Shown one piece after another: positions 12,780 through 24,822 of a stretch of 64,000 nucleotides of DNA; positions within the stretch are counted from its first letter, which is position 1, and the number at the start of each line of letters is the position of its first letter. Source of the DNA: Fragilariopsis cylindrus CCMP1102 (Eukaryota; Bacillariophyta; Bacillariophyceae; Bacillariales; Bacillariaceae). The DNA is taken from positions 124,001-188,000 of the forward strand of contig FMBT01000341.1 in NCBI GenBank assembly GCA_900095095.1, read 5' to 3'. Under the pieces are notes generated by a model. That model was not told the DNA's origin, did not search any database, and was given only the letters and a program-made list of their open reading frames with translations. Made by a program: the position numbers and the translations under genes.

Positions 12780-14714
12780 ATGTCCGATTATAATAACACC
12801 GAATGGGAGGGCACTGCATCTGGTGCCTTTCCAAGTCGTTGCGACTACGACCATAATAAACAGCCCATCAAGAATACAGACGAGAAAGACGATGCCAACA
12901 TCAGCAGCAGTAATGGAGATGATAGCAAGGATCATCATATATTGTCGACAACAACAACGATGTATTTCCTGATAATGACGGTGCATTGTTCGATTCATTT
13001 GAAAATATTAATGAAAGTTCACGAGAGTTGGCGAGCACCAAACTGTAGTATCGTCGTTACCTTATGATGGATTGATGAATGTATCGCATTCAAGTTCATC
13101 TATGACTCCTGCTATTAGTAATACTACAACTGCTAATGTCGTTAGGGATGCAATCAAGAAGAGTAAGGAGCAGTTACAAAAATCGAATATTAAAACTACT
13201 GCTTCTAGAGAAGAGGAGAGAAGTAGTACTAATGGAGGTGAAGGTGGTGTTAGTGGATGTTTTTATCCCTATAACATGTTTCGAACACTATCAAAAGGTA
13301 AGCTTCGACTAGATGAAGGAAAAAAAGAAAAGAAAAGGAAGGAAACTACAAAGAATAATAGTAATGATAATAGTAAGCGCGACGATAATACAAATGATAG
13401 TAGTGATAACAAAAGAGTCGCTGCAACTGCTACAGCTGGTTCTCATCATGCACCATCGTACAATAAGACGAAAGATTGTTATACGAGAGATACAGATTAT
13501 TTTGAACAACAGCAGCAAGAGCAAATGCCTCCTATTCTGCCTCCTCTCCTCACATCGGTAATGGAAGATGAACCATCTTCTGTTATTACTGGGCGAAGAC
13601 GAGCAACCCGTTATTGAACATAATCAATACGTGCATGATTATATGATGGAGGGGGCGAGTGTTATGTCTGCAGCACGGTCCCGAGTGTCACGATCGTCAC
13701 GACCACAACGACGAGTAGATGTTGGTGTTGGAAGTATTCCTAAGCATCATAATATGATCCGTCATACATTAGCAACCTCCCAACAGGTGGTAGCAAATCC
13801 AGCAACTATGTTGAAACATTTATTCGGTAGTATCGAAGAGAAACGACATATGCACAGATTAACAGCGCAACACTTACGTGCAATACATTATTGGTTATTA
13901 TTTTTACCCGCAGTATTACTTACATTGATTAGCGGTGTATTGGTATTAGTCTTTGAGGCTGATTTGAACCTGAACGATGATAAAATTGATATTATTCATG
14001 TTTATTCATCAATTATGATCGGTGTACTATATTAGTTTCTGTTCTTTGGCAAGCATTTTGTAAGCAATTAGATTTCGGCGTACAAGGTGCACTCCACGAT
14101 TCATGTGCTATTGCATTAAAACGTCTATCGGAAGATATATTATTAACATTATCTGCAGTAGCAGTAGTAGAAACGATCCCGGCAGAATATGTAGCATTGA
14201 TTGGAGAAAAATATGAACAGGCCGTTGATTCATGTGCAACACCAACATCGTGTACCATACCATATAAATTAGAGGCAGCATTTACTACATTATCTAATCG
14301 GATGAGACTTATGTTACAGCCACCACCAACCATAATGATGGGAGGGGGAATGCAAGTGAAGTACGTGGTATTGGCCAGGCAAGAATGTACAAATTTAGAT
14401 TTATTCGTTTGTATGCAACAGCTTATGACGAATTATCATCACAGGTTGTGAATTATTTTTATTTCCATTTATTTTTCCTAATCCACGTCGAGCAAGTGAA
14501 TATGCATTACGTAATTTTAAAACTATCATTACAGAAGGAAAGGAAATTGATAGAAGTTGTGGTAAACAATATTGCTAAAATTTTCTGTCCATGTTTTGGT
14601 TCACTTGATGAAGAACGAAGTTTGTTTTATGTTCTGTCACCACCACCACCACCACCAGCAGCAGCAGTTGTCCCTATTGAACGTCAACTACACACTAAGT
14701 TTCTGATAAAATGA
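12780..14714 (+). pseudogene. Frameshifted two-TM protein, SLATT-like
   Basis: A chain of overlapping frames reads as one protein. It runs: ATG 12780 acidic N-terminus; frame change near 12930; a Lys/Ser/Asn-rich region (13070-13570); frame change near 13600; then MLKHLFGSIEEKRHMHRLTA at about 13808; two adjacent membrane helices (YWLLFLPAVLLTLISGVLVLV and, after a frame change near 14030, SSIMIGVLY/LVSVLWQAF). After these come LDFGVQGALHDSCAIALKRL and EKYEQAVDSCATPTSCTIPY. Two close TM helices followed by an H..(C/A)A...L...E segment resembles SLATT-type membrane domains; this is a similarity judged by eye. At least three single-base frame changes interrupt it, and the exact 3' end is uncertain. 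Confidence 0.4.
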
Positions 14715-15043
14715 TCTGTAGAAATCGTTATAACAATACTAATACTAAACGTAAATTGACGATATGCTCGATCTACTAGCTATCTAGCTAGCAATGATAT
14801 TGGAAATTCTATGGAAACCACTACAATACAGTCATCGCTAGAAACAAACTGATAGTGTAACAATAGATATTATCAGTATGGTTTGTATTTAAGTTTCGAA
14901 CTAAAAATGGAATTATTAATGACTAAGACAACGAGCAAAAAATCTGCATCCTTAACGAATGAATCAAATCAGATCGGCAAATAGTAAAAACAGACGAATC
15001 ACTATCTCCTTCGTCCCACTTGTGATGTATTAACTTTTTGTAC
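14715..15043. other. Short intergenic gap, nothing recognised
   Basis: A 329-bp AT-rich spacer separates the converging SLATT-like and Kir B genes. No feature was seen apart from a short palindromic CTAGCTA stretch near 14780. Confidence 0.5.
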
Positions 15044-17030
15044 TCAGGGGTTATAATTAAGCTGATTGGAATTCAAACACGACTTCAATACCTCTACCGG
15101 TACATGATTCCTCCACGATGAAAATTCTATTGACGACGAACTATTTCTATCAATATTAATATTATTATCATCATTGCCATCGTTATCCTCTAAAAACTTT
15201 GCACGTGTCTCTATCATTCCTCTTCTTGTGGTATTGTTTCTGTACACACTCATGATCCTTACCCTTATCATTATCATTATCACATGGGATACAATTACCA
15301 TTATCATTATCACACGCGATACAATCATAAAGGAATTTTCAGGATCGTATTTAATATTATGAAACCTTTCCATATCAACAGCAATTTTATTCTCTTTCAC
15401 TGACATGCAGTGTTCAAAGTCTGCACCGAATTCAATATCATCATACTTATAACTTTGTAATGCTTGGAATGTACCAGATAATTGTGGATCGATTGCTTCA
15501 ACGACAACAACAATTTCACTTAACGTTCTTTCAACATGTTGCTGGACCTCAGACAATGAAATGGGTGTTATATCAGGCATAACAAATGATCGATGTGATA
15601 TTTTGATAGGATACTCTTCTCGTTCTTCTATCATTTTATTATAATCACAATGAGCCTGTAATAGTCGATATGTCGCGAATGTTTCACCACAAATGGGACA
15701 ATTAATTTCATCACGTGAACCAGTAGTAGAATCTACACTACGTAAATTAAGACGTGTACTATTTTTTCTGTTGTTGTTAATGGCATAGATCGGGGTGATA
15801 ATGCACTATAATGATCAACTTCATGTATAATTTCTTGTGGTATAGATAGATGCATAAACGCACCATTATCATCATCCGGATCGACTATACGTAATGGTTT
15901 TAATTTTAATCTATGATCTAGCATATACATCCTGGCATGTGCTTCAACCAATGGATTTGCTGAATCTAAATCATAACATCGTACACTTGCATATACTTGA
16001 TCATCTTTACACCAATAATTAATTTATTTGAAAATACTAATTGAACAGATCGGGTTTCGCTTTTTGATAATTGCGAATAAAAGAATGCAAACATAAATGC
16101 ATTAAATAACATATTAAATACCATTTGAAAATATATTGGTGCTTGTATATGAGCACAACCCTGTTCAAAAAATCCATTCGAGCCACTTGGTAATCCATAG
16201 CCAACAGTTGTTGCTGTTTCCATTGCAAATGCAAATGCAGCAGCAAATGTAAGAGTCTCGTTTTTTTTACCTAATCCACAATCCACCGCCAGGTTTCCAA
16301 AATTATCGGAAAGCTGGTATATAGCAGCCCAAACAAGAATTGCTACCGTCCATATTAGAATTAATGTAAAAACTGCTACTACTATATGTACACGTAATAA
16401 TACATGAAACCAATCTTTGATCAATAATTTAGATATTTTATCTTTCCAATTTAGATTAAATACAGCGATCCGATTTTTACTTTGATGAAATGGCATATTT
16501 CGATTCACTAATCTTGGTAAAAACACTTGTGATTTACTTCGAACACGTCGTTGTCCTGTATTTACTAGCCCTGGTCGTAGATTTTTGGGTTGTTGTTGGT
16601 TTTGATTTCGTCTTTGTTGATAAGGATTATTCATCATAGGTTGTGACAATCGAAGTGTTTGTTGTTGTTTATCAAAATCTTTTAAATCACATGAAAGTCG
16701 TTCTTCTACAGAAAGTTGTTGTGTTGTCGAAGAACTTGGTAATAAATTACTCCCATTACTCCCATTACTACGGACACTGTTATCGTTAATAGTATTGCTG
16801 TCTTCTTTGCAATAGCTGTGCTGATTCGTGATTCTTGTTACGCTATTATCAGTTGACGATGGTGTCCTAATACTACTCTGCTTCTGCGTTTGTTGTTGTT
16901 GTTGTTGTTCGTTTTTGAATGTTGTGGTCGAGGCAAAAGACACCGCCGACCGATCTGAATTTGGATCTGAATTTGGATCTGAATTTGAATTCGATTTCAT
17001 TAAGGCTACTTCTTCTGTTTGAACTGTCAT
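15044..17030 (-). CDS. Kir-type potassium channel with zinc-finger-like insert, copy B (intronless, two frame breaks)
   Basis: Paralogue of the channel at 4786-6880 in the same orientation. It has a Gln/Asn/Ser-rich N-terminus, slide-helix region LPRLVNRNMPFHQSKNRI, TM1, pore filter TATTVGYGLPSG, TM2 (MLFNAFMFAFFYSQLSKSET) and a Kir cytoplasmic domain (LVEAHARMYMLDHRLKLKPL). It then carries the CPICGETF...LLQAHC finger-like insert and AIDPQLSGTFQALQSYKYDD. It lacks both introns of copy A. Two frame changes break it: one at TTT 16006-16008 and one at the T6 run 15762-15767. In each case restoring one homopolymer base would rejoin frames that match copy A. These may be sequence errors; otherwise it is a pseudogene. 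Because introns are absent it could be an old retrocopy. Confidence 0.78.
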
Positions 17031-18271
17031 GATTATTTATTACTCTATTCCTGATGTATGAATATCTCCTTCCTGCTTGATTCACGTTTATGGAACGATA
17101 ATGGGGGGGGGGGGGGGGGGGGTCGTCTCTCTCTCTCTCTCTCCACGACCTATGGGTTCTTGGTTTGCCAGTGTCTTTTTTTTTAAAGTTTAGATCCGAG
17201 TTTGAGTTTGAGCCAGTCGGTTTGTTAGGCTTTCGTGGCAATGGCAAGAAATGCAGTGTGCTACTGTACTACGAACTAGGAGTACTGTAGGTGTTGTCCG
17301 TGAGAGGAGTCGCAGAAGATACGTATATAGATCTTGTTGCTTCCTCTTATATTATAATATATGCTAGAATACCCTTCTTTGTCTTCTATCGAACAAACAT
17401 CACATTCATTAAACAAGAAAAATAAAAAATCATATCATGCATCATGCTGCATCGATCATCATCGTGTAATTGGGTGGTCAGCATCGCTAATCGCATCGAT
17501 TATCGACTCATTCGATTCATTCGATTCGATGAATTCGATTCTTCGATTGATCACGTGCGTTCGTGCATACTAAAGAACAAGATTCCTTCTCATTTAGGTT
17601 TTAGCACATAACTAACAACAGTAAGCAGGTCTAATTCATTATTTCTAAAAGTTGCTTCTTGGCTTACTGTACTTCAGTACGGCAGTATCAAACGAGTGAG
17701 TCAAAGAATCTCAATGTCACGCATATTCAGGCCCTAATTCATTCGCAGACATGAAGAAGAGAAATGATCGATGATAAAATACCTAAATGATCGAACGAAG
17801 CAATTTCTCTTTCACGTGTCCTCCATGAGTGGTTCGATGTTAAGCCCAAAAACGCAAACAGGAGACCTCGTATTATTAGTACTTCAACTATTGAAGCTTG
17901 ATAATAATATTATGGTTCGCTAGCATGATCCTAACAAACACCTATTGAAGTTGATATATATTCAATGAACGATTGTCTAGGGCCTCAGCGATAACGTTGG
18001 GCCAGTAAAGGATTTTGTGTATGAAATGCCATAAATTCTCACACACCTACCTTTTAATATTTTGCTTGCTAAAGTTACAGTAGCTTAGCTAGTACAAGTA
18101 CTCAGCCCTCAATTCGAAATCACTTTTGCACAACACTTGCAGTAGAAGGAAAGAAAAAAGCATGCACTGTACAACAGTAATGTAAACTAAGAACAAAATA
18201 AAACAAGGACAAACATACATACATACATAACACATATTTAGCAAACAAGATCAACAAGCAATCGTAGTACT
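17031..18271. other. Divergent intergenic region with a 20-G tract
   Basis: A 1.2-kb spacer between head-to-head Kir B and the ARM-like gene. It has G20 at 17103-17122 followed by (CT)n to about 17142, directly upstream of the Kir B start codon. No other gene was recognised. Confidence 0.5.
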
Positions 18272-19546
18272 ATGAATCCGCCAGAAGCAAAACGACCACG
18301 ATTATCGTGTAAAACGGGTGGTGGTGGTGGTGGTGGTGCCAATACTAGTGATGGAACTAATTTCATTGCCTCTGATGTTCCTCCTCGTCCTGATCATGCT
18401 GACGTAGTAGTGTCGTCGTCTCGATTGACGACGTCCTCTACTGATACTGATATTAATACTAATGTTAATGTTAATGTTACAGCAACTACTAATCTTGCTG
18501 TATTTACATACAATACACCACCAAATTCTGATAATATTGAATTTGCATTACATACGATTGGTGATACTACGAAGAAAAAGAAGAACCCATATACGAAACA
18601 TATAGTACTACAATCATTACAAGATCTTATACGATGGTCAGCCTCATTGGATCGTGAATTTTATAGTGAATTTTTTGAACTTGCTGGCATTTCACGTATT
18701 GTGAAATTTCTTATGGTACCAAGTAATATGCGTGATATGGATTATGTGTATCTTGCCTGTAGGATTATTGTTTCTTGTACATGTATTGGACCAAATGGTG
18801 AAAATATGGACATTGCTCAAGTAATGGCAAAGAAATTTATTGAACGGGGTGGTGTACATATTATGCTACTTGCAAATGAAGAATATGATGGTAGTAGTGG
18901 TGATAAGGAATTGCGTGCCTTGTACTACATCTGGTTAGTACTATATAATGTCGTTTCGAATCGAACATCCGCATTAGATGAGATAGAAAGAGATCAACAA
19001 TTACACATATTGAATGACACAATAGCAACTTTACGATTGTTAAATAATGGTGTAAATAATCAAACATGGGTCCATCTTATTATACGTCAAGTATTTTTTG
19101 TGTTACGATATTTGATTCGTCCTAATACAAAATTAATTCCTGGTGATTTCGAAGGAGATAATAATGATAATATCTTTCAAACATTCGTTGATGCGATGAA
19201 GGATTCGAATAGACAATGGGCATTCATTGAAAAGAAATGGAGTGTCGCATCACGATTCTTTATTGCCTATTTTATGCGTACATTTTCGACATTTCCATCT
19301 GAAAACAATAACGATTTGAAATTTGTTATATCGTTTTATGTGAAATACATTACAATAGAACCAAACAATGCATTTATACATCATGCATTCAAATTTCTTG
19401 GTAGAGCAACCGTCATTATTGGTAAGGTAGAAATGAAAGAAACACCAGGTCTAATGAGTTGTTTAGCTGCCATTATAGATCCAAGCATGCGTAACAACAA
19501 TGGTACAACATTGAAGCGGTTACTGAGAATGCTGCGACGACGTTGA
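18272..19546 (+). CDS. ARM/HEAT-like repeat protein with basic N-terminal motif
   Basis: An intact, intronless 424-aa frame. The N-terminus carries a short basic EAKRPRLSCK segment, compatible with a nuclear localisation signal, followed by a Gly run and an Asp/Asn/Thr-rich linker. From about residue 100 the protein is all-helical and leucine-rich (SLQDLIRWSASLDREFYSEF, ELAGISRIVKFLMV, CRIIVSCTCIGPNGENMDIA, FIERGGVHIMLLANEEYDG). This arrangement matches a large ARM-like family I know from pennate diatoms, in which the phrase GPN..N..IA..MA and LLANEEY recur. These are presumably protein-binding solenoids, with no known function. Start chosen as the first ATG after an upstream stop. Confidence 0.72.
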   Translation: MNPPEAKRPRLSCKTGGGGGGGANTSDGTNFIASDVPPRPDHADVVVSSSRLTTSSTDTDINTNVNVNVTATTNLAVFTYNTPPNSDNIEFALHTIGDTTKKKKNPYTKHIVLQSLQDLIRWSASLDREFYSEFFELAGISRIVKFLMVPSNMRDMDYVYLACRIIVSCTCIGPNGENMDIAQVMAKKFIERGGVHIMLLANEEYDGSSGDKELRALYYIWLVLYNVVSNRTSALDEIERDQQLHILNDTIATLRLLNNGVNNQTWVHLIIRQVFFVLRYLIRPNTKLIPGDFEGDNNDNIFQTFVDAMKDSNRQWAFIEKKWSVASRFFIAYFMRTFSTFPSENNNDLKFVISFYVKYITIEPNNAFIHHAFKFLGRATVIIGKVEMKETPGLMSCLAAIIDPSMRNNNGTTLKRLLRMLRRR

Positions 19547-20961
19547 TGAAGAAATTACTGTGATCTTAGTATTATGGTAAATACTGTACTGTACTGTACT
19601 GTACTGTAGTACCACAACAACAACAACAACAAGAGGGTGTAACGATGTAGTCCTTCCCCCCCCCCCCCCCCAGATTAAGAACTCAAACACGATATTTTTA
19701 AATACAGAATACCTCTCAGTATTTTCTAACTCGGATTTCTGTTCCTCAGAAATTAAATATAACTGTCAGATTTTATAGGGTATGTCTGTGTCTGTGTTGT
19801 CAATGTATATTGACGTTTGTCGTGCTGTTAATACAGTATATACTGCAGCAGAATGAATCATTATGAAGTACTATATTATTTCAAAGCGAGAAAACGAGTC
19901 TAATCTAAGAATGAAACAGAATGTATTCATTTGCACTGCACTGCACTGCACTGCACTGCATTGCACAGTGGAGAGGAGAGGAGAAAATACTCGTCCTCTG
20001 GAAAGGAATATGATTGACCAGGTATAAACTCCTTTGGCGAATAAATTAGTAGCTTTTTCGTTTAGAGTAAAGACACTTCTTTCGATTCTATACTACTAAT
20101 GCATTAAATAAATAGAAATCTCCTTTACTCTTACATAATACTAGAAGTATATGGTTTTATGGCCTTTCTTCCATCGTTCGTTGAAAGTTTGATAGTAAAA
20201 ATGCCAAAAATCTACGCTCCGCCCGCCCGCCCATCCCATCCCCCAGATCAAGAAATCATATCTTATTAATCTAGAGCTCTCCATTTTAACAACGCACTTT
20301 TATTAGGCGACATATTATTTTTTGTTCGGTGGCTGCTGAGCTGCCTGCTGAGGAGGTGATTTCCAAATTATTCCAATGTTTGTTGAGATGAATTTATGAA
20401 AGCGATAGTTCGGTTTCTATTTAGTTGCTATATTCGGTTATCGTTTGGTTACCATTTCGTTACTAAGGTTACCATTTGGTTACCGTTCGGTAACATTCGA
20501 CAACCACCATCGTTTTCATTAGAAACGAAAATTTGCTCGCTAAATTTCCCATTTTTAGTTGCGAATGTCCACAATAATCAGAGACCCGAAAAACAATTTT
20601 CTCCACGATTTTTGTGTTAGTTACGTTATACGCACACGTACTGAGTCGATCGAGTCGATTTGAGTCGTGGTATTGATCTATAACTTATTCCACGTGTCAC
20701 TGCAATGTACGGTACGCACACGATCTCCTCACAAAAAGAAGTGATCGAATAATACTACTACTAGTAGGAATATCGAAGATCAATCAATCAACGATATCAC
20801 GCAAATCAATATATTTTTATTATTAGGATACATCCAAACCTACATGTCACAGGCATACATACAGTACCGTACCACGAGAGTGTATATACGACGACGACGA
20901 CGACGATAACAACAACGAAAAAACGTTTGATTGCGTTGAGTATAACGATGTTATAAGAACG
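19547..20961. other. Intergenic region with simple repeats
   Basis: About 1.4 kb with no recognised gene. It holds (GTACT)n at about 19583-19605, a C16 tract at 19656-19671 and (CTGCA)n at about 19935-19965. At about 20430-20495 a cluster of GGTTACC-like words looks like a short decayed repeat. Confidence 0.5.
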
Positions 20962-23021
20962 ATGATGATGACGACGACGGTGACGATGACACTCTTCCTC
21001 ACACTTTTTGGTAGGGATTATTCTTGTTTGGCAATAACATCCCCGCCATTATTCTTGCCATTGAAATCTACATTGACGTTGAACCGATCATCGGTAGTAT
21101 CGTCTTCTACTATCTCTTTTCTTAAACAACTGCGTGGCGGTGATGGTATGGTAATGGTGATGGTGAGATCGATAACGATGTGGCAATGGGACTGGGACCG
21201 ATGAGGGAACAACAACAAAAACAACAACAACTGAGACAGTAGGAAATAAGATATTATTACGTATACGATTACCGGATGGTTCTATAGAAAGAATTGAAAT
21301 TGAGGAAACTTATATAGATTCCTTCACATTAAATGATCTATTAAAACCATTTAATGTACCAGATAATGCTTCGATACGGATTGGAACTGGAACCAATACT
21401 AATGATATTGAATCGGATGGTGATGGCGATAAAACACTTCAAACACTCGACGTGAAACATGGTAGTATGATCACAATTATTAAATTAAAAGAAAATGAAG
21501 AAATAATAATGATACTAGAGTTTCAAGACTTGCTGCTGCTACTGCTAAAAAGAAAGCTGCTACTGCGCCGCTTCTTCTTCTTCTTCATCCAAAGAAAATT
21601 GGAATCCATATCCAGAGTTAGCCAAGAATTATGATGAATTATTATTAAAACAAAAACAAAACGTTCCTCACGTACCTCATTGTCTTATAGTGATATCTCT
21701 AAATTACAATCCGCATTACATATAGTGGAACCACAAAAGGAGGACCGATATTACGTGTCTATATGTGCCGAATTTCGGCCGAACGATTTTATTCGAATGG
21801 TATCACAACATCAACATCAAAATCGAAAATAACATCAACAACAACTAGTACAAGTAGAAAAAAGAAACAACAACAACAGTCACAACAACAAACAACAACA
21901 AATTATAATTGTCGTGTTGGTTTACTACTAGGAACAATTCAAAAAGAACGTGTTGATAAACCAGAAACAGCTTTAGGATTAACAAAGAAAAAAGTAGCAC
22001 GTACATCTTATCAAGTCAAACATCTGATTCTGATTATTGTACTGTTGGTAAAGTACATGCTGTATGGGAACCACCATCACAACAACCAGCATCATCATCG
22101 TCATCATCATCTGATAACAACCAACAGCAATTATTATATGATACTAATATAGCGAAACAATTAATGCAACAAGAACGTGTATTATTACTATCCAAATTTT
22201 AGGGTTACTACCAATTGGATGGATATTTTCCTATAATGATGAACGACTGAAAAGTAAACGTGATCAAAGTCTAGATAAAAAATTAGGGAATAATGATCCA
22301 CAAGCATTATTTGGTGTAGATATTGCAGTATCTGGTGAATTACAGATACAAAATATGAAAAATAATATTGTGCTGTGGCTGAAAAAGCAAAGACAATGAA
22401 GACGAGAATGATATTATGAATAATGAGGAAGATGGTGATAAATTTGTACATTATCTATGGATGCAACAACAGGTGCAACAGAAGCATTTCAATTAAGTGA
22501 TGTTCTGTACAAATGATATATGAAGATATGTTTGAAAATGTATTATCATCAAATTAAGGAGTGGAGATATGAACAGCGGTGTTGTTGTTGTTGATGCTAA
22601 TAATAATAATCCACCTATTGTTCCTATGAGACATGAAATATTAATTGATGGTAAGGAAACAAAACAATAGATTCTGTTTTATGTTTAGTTAATACAGCAA
22701 TGTTAAGTCATGTTGGTCATTATAGTGGTGGTAGTAGTAGTAGTAGTAGTGGAATTCGATTAAAAAGAGTAATGGTAGTCTAACAAAAAAAACGAAAAAA
22801 TCATTATTGAAGGCATTAGAACATCGTCATCAGGTGATGGTGAATTTCTTGAATTGTTAAGTGATTTTAATGTATTAGTTGGTTTAGATCAATTATTATC
22901 AAGTCATAGCAGCAACAACGATGATGATAGTGATATAAAAATGATTTGTGGTCTTGTTAGGAAATGGTCACGTGGACAAAAACAAACAACAAAGATTGAT
23001 TCAAAATTAAAAGAAAATTAA
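20962..23021 (+). pseudogene. NPL4-like ubiquitin-pathway protein, many frameshifts
   Basis: Recognisable NPL4 (CDC48/p97 cofactor) sequence is spread over all three frames. In order: a hydrophobic N-terminus ending in LRGGDG (20962-21140); a ubiquitin-like start ILLRIRLPDGSIERIEIEET; NWNPYPELAKNYDELL (about 21600); CRISAERFYSNG; CRVGLLLGTIQKERVDK; GKVHAVWEPP; LGLLPIGWIFSYNDERL; ELQIQNMKNN; TLSMDATTGATEAFQLSDV; DSVLCLVNTAMLSHVGHYSG; and a C-terminal region ending at TAA 23019-23021. NPL4 with UFD1 hands ubiquitinated substrates to CDC48. At least eight single-base frame changes are needed to read it through, so as it stands it cannot make the protein. The signal-like N-terminus could mean a plastid-associated (SELMA-type) NPL4, but no transit motif is clear. 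Confidence 0.7.
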
Positions 23022-24822
23022 TGACATATTTAGGATCATAAGATAGATAAAGAAACAAATAAGCTACGAAATAAATAGGCTATTAGTGATATACAAATGT
23101 TTTCATAAAAAAATCGAAGTTGTTTCTAGTGCTCTTATCTATTTAATTTTGTTATTGTGGTTATTTGGGGGGGGGGGGGGGGGGCACGTTGGCTGAATCA
23201 AATCGTATCCCTCTGCCACAAATGAGTCACAAGTGAATGAACACTACCTAGTACGAGTAGACTTGTAAAGGACTGACCAAGGACATACCATATTACACCA
23301 CTAATGAGCAACTAAGCTCATTCTAATCGACACTATTTATATACGTTAATATGCATAGAAGTCTTCAGTCTAGTGAACTTAGGTAGCTAGACACATTTAC
23401 AATGCACCTCTTCCTGGAGATTTTAAATTTGTCCCAAACTAAATTCCTATGTACTCTACTGCTGTGATAGAGAAGAGAGAGGTTCTGTTATATATAAATA
23501 AATATATATATATATACATACATAATATTATAGGATATATAATATATATAATATAGCCATATATATTATATTATACCTATATATTATATCTCAACTTCAA
23601 TAAGAGACTCGCTCACTGAAACAGTTCGCTCTTCAACACCAATAATAGACTCGCTCACGCACTGGAACAGTTCGCTCTTCCAACAGTTTTTGCTGGTTGG
23701 AATATCTTACAAGTTGCAATTTTGGTTCTGTTGTTTTCTGTGAGATTAGAAGCAACACTAACGTTAATGTACAGTACGTACAATTTTACTTACTGTTCGT
23801 CGAGACTTTTTGTCAGTCATGGAACAGTTCGCTCTTCAACAGTTCTTTTTGCCTGGTGGAAATATTTTACACGTTGCAATTTTGGTTTTGTTGTTTTCTG
23901 TACGACATTACTGTAAGTACAATTTTACTTATTGTTCTCGGTGAAGTCTTCGGTTCGCATGTGTGCTGTACACTCTTCGCGAGGTTGCATATGTTGTGAT
24001 TGATGTCAAGGAAAAATTAACCAATCACAATCCACGATTTCACATCGACACAATTCTTGTGCGTTTCCGTCAACTCTGCACCATTCAATCCCGAACAGCG
24101 AAGAGAGACATCAAGAAGTAAGTACCGGTGGAGAGGAGTTATGTCCCATTTTTGTTGGAGTACAGTATGACTTGAAGTACTGCTGATGAGATTACCGCAT
24201 ACAGTAGCGTGATGAGATTACCGCTCGGGTAATCTATGGGTGTGTTCTGCTCGCGTAATAAATATACAGCGATACAATTGTACCGTTGATATTCCTTTTT
24301 ATCCTTGCAACGGTTTGGTTAAGTAGGTCTGACACCATTGATTTGAAAATAAGAGAAAGCAAACACGAATAAAGTAAATCCAGAAGTCATCATTGTTAAT
24401 TTTACTGTACTAGTAGTACTGACGCTATCACAATTCATCGTCAATCGAAAACCACCATACAGTACAGTACATCATTTTCAATCACAACCACCATACATTA
24501 ATAGCACATACAGTAACGTTGATGTAAGTTGTACGAACACGTACTGGTATTACTGTATTCATGGTGATGCTTTCGCTGTTGATGATATTGCTGCTATATT
24601 TTAATGCTATTGCTAAAATAGTGCCTCTGTTAAGTTCATTATTTCTCTACTTCGTAAGAAATTCCTCTCACCAATCCAAGTTGATGTTTCGTTTGTAATA
24701 TTTCTCATCTATCATTCCAAATTCCCTCAAATAATTCAAGACGTCACAAACAAACATCAAAAAGAAGCAGCACCAGCAAACACCAAAAACAACGCACATA
24801 CTTTTAAAAATAAATAATAAAC
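23022..24822. other. Intergenic region with G tract, AT repeats and a tandem duplication
   Basis: About 1.8 kb without a recognised gene. It contains G18 at 23167-23184, TA-rich repeats at about 23495-23590, and the direct duplication annotated at 23664-23960. Confidence 0.5.
23664..23960 (+). repeat. Imperfect tandem duplication, about 155 bp x 2
   Basis: Copies start at 23664 and 23821 with the same word GGAACAGTTCGCTCTTC. Both continue with CAACAGTT, a GTTGGAATAT/GTGGAAATAT motif, GTTGCAATTTTGGTT, TTGTTGTTTTCTGT and ACAATTTTACTTA in the same order and spacing. A shorter partial copy of the first 20 bases precedes them at about 23618-23637. Non-coding as far as can be seen. Confidence 0.65.

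Noticed and set aside
20396-20620. 74-aa frame with GGTTACC-derived repeats
   Set aside because: The repeats are short and irregular and the product has no recognisable fold.
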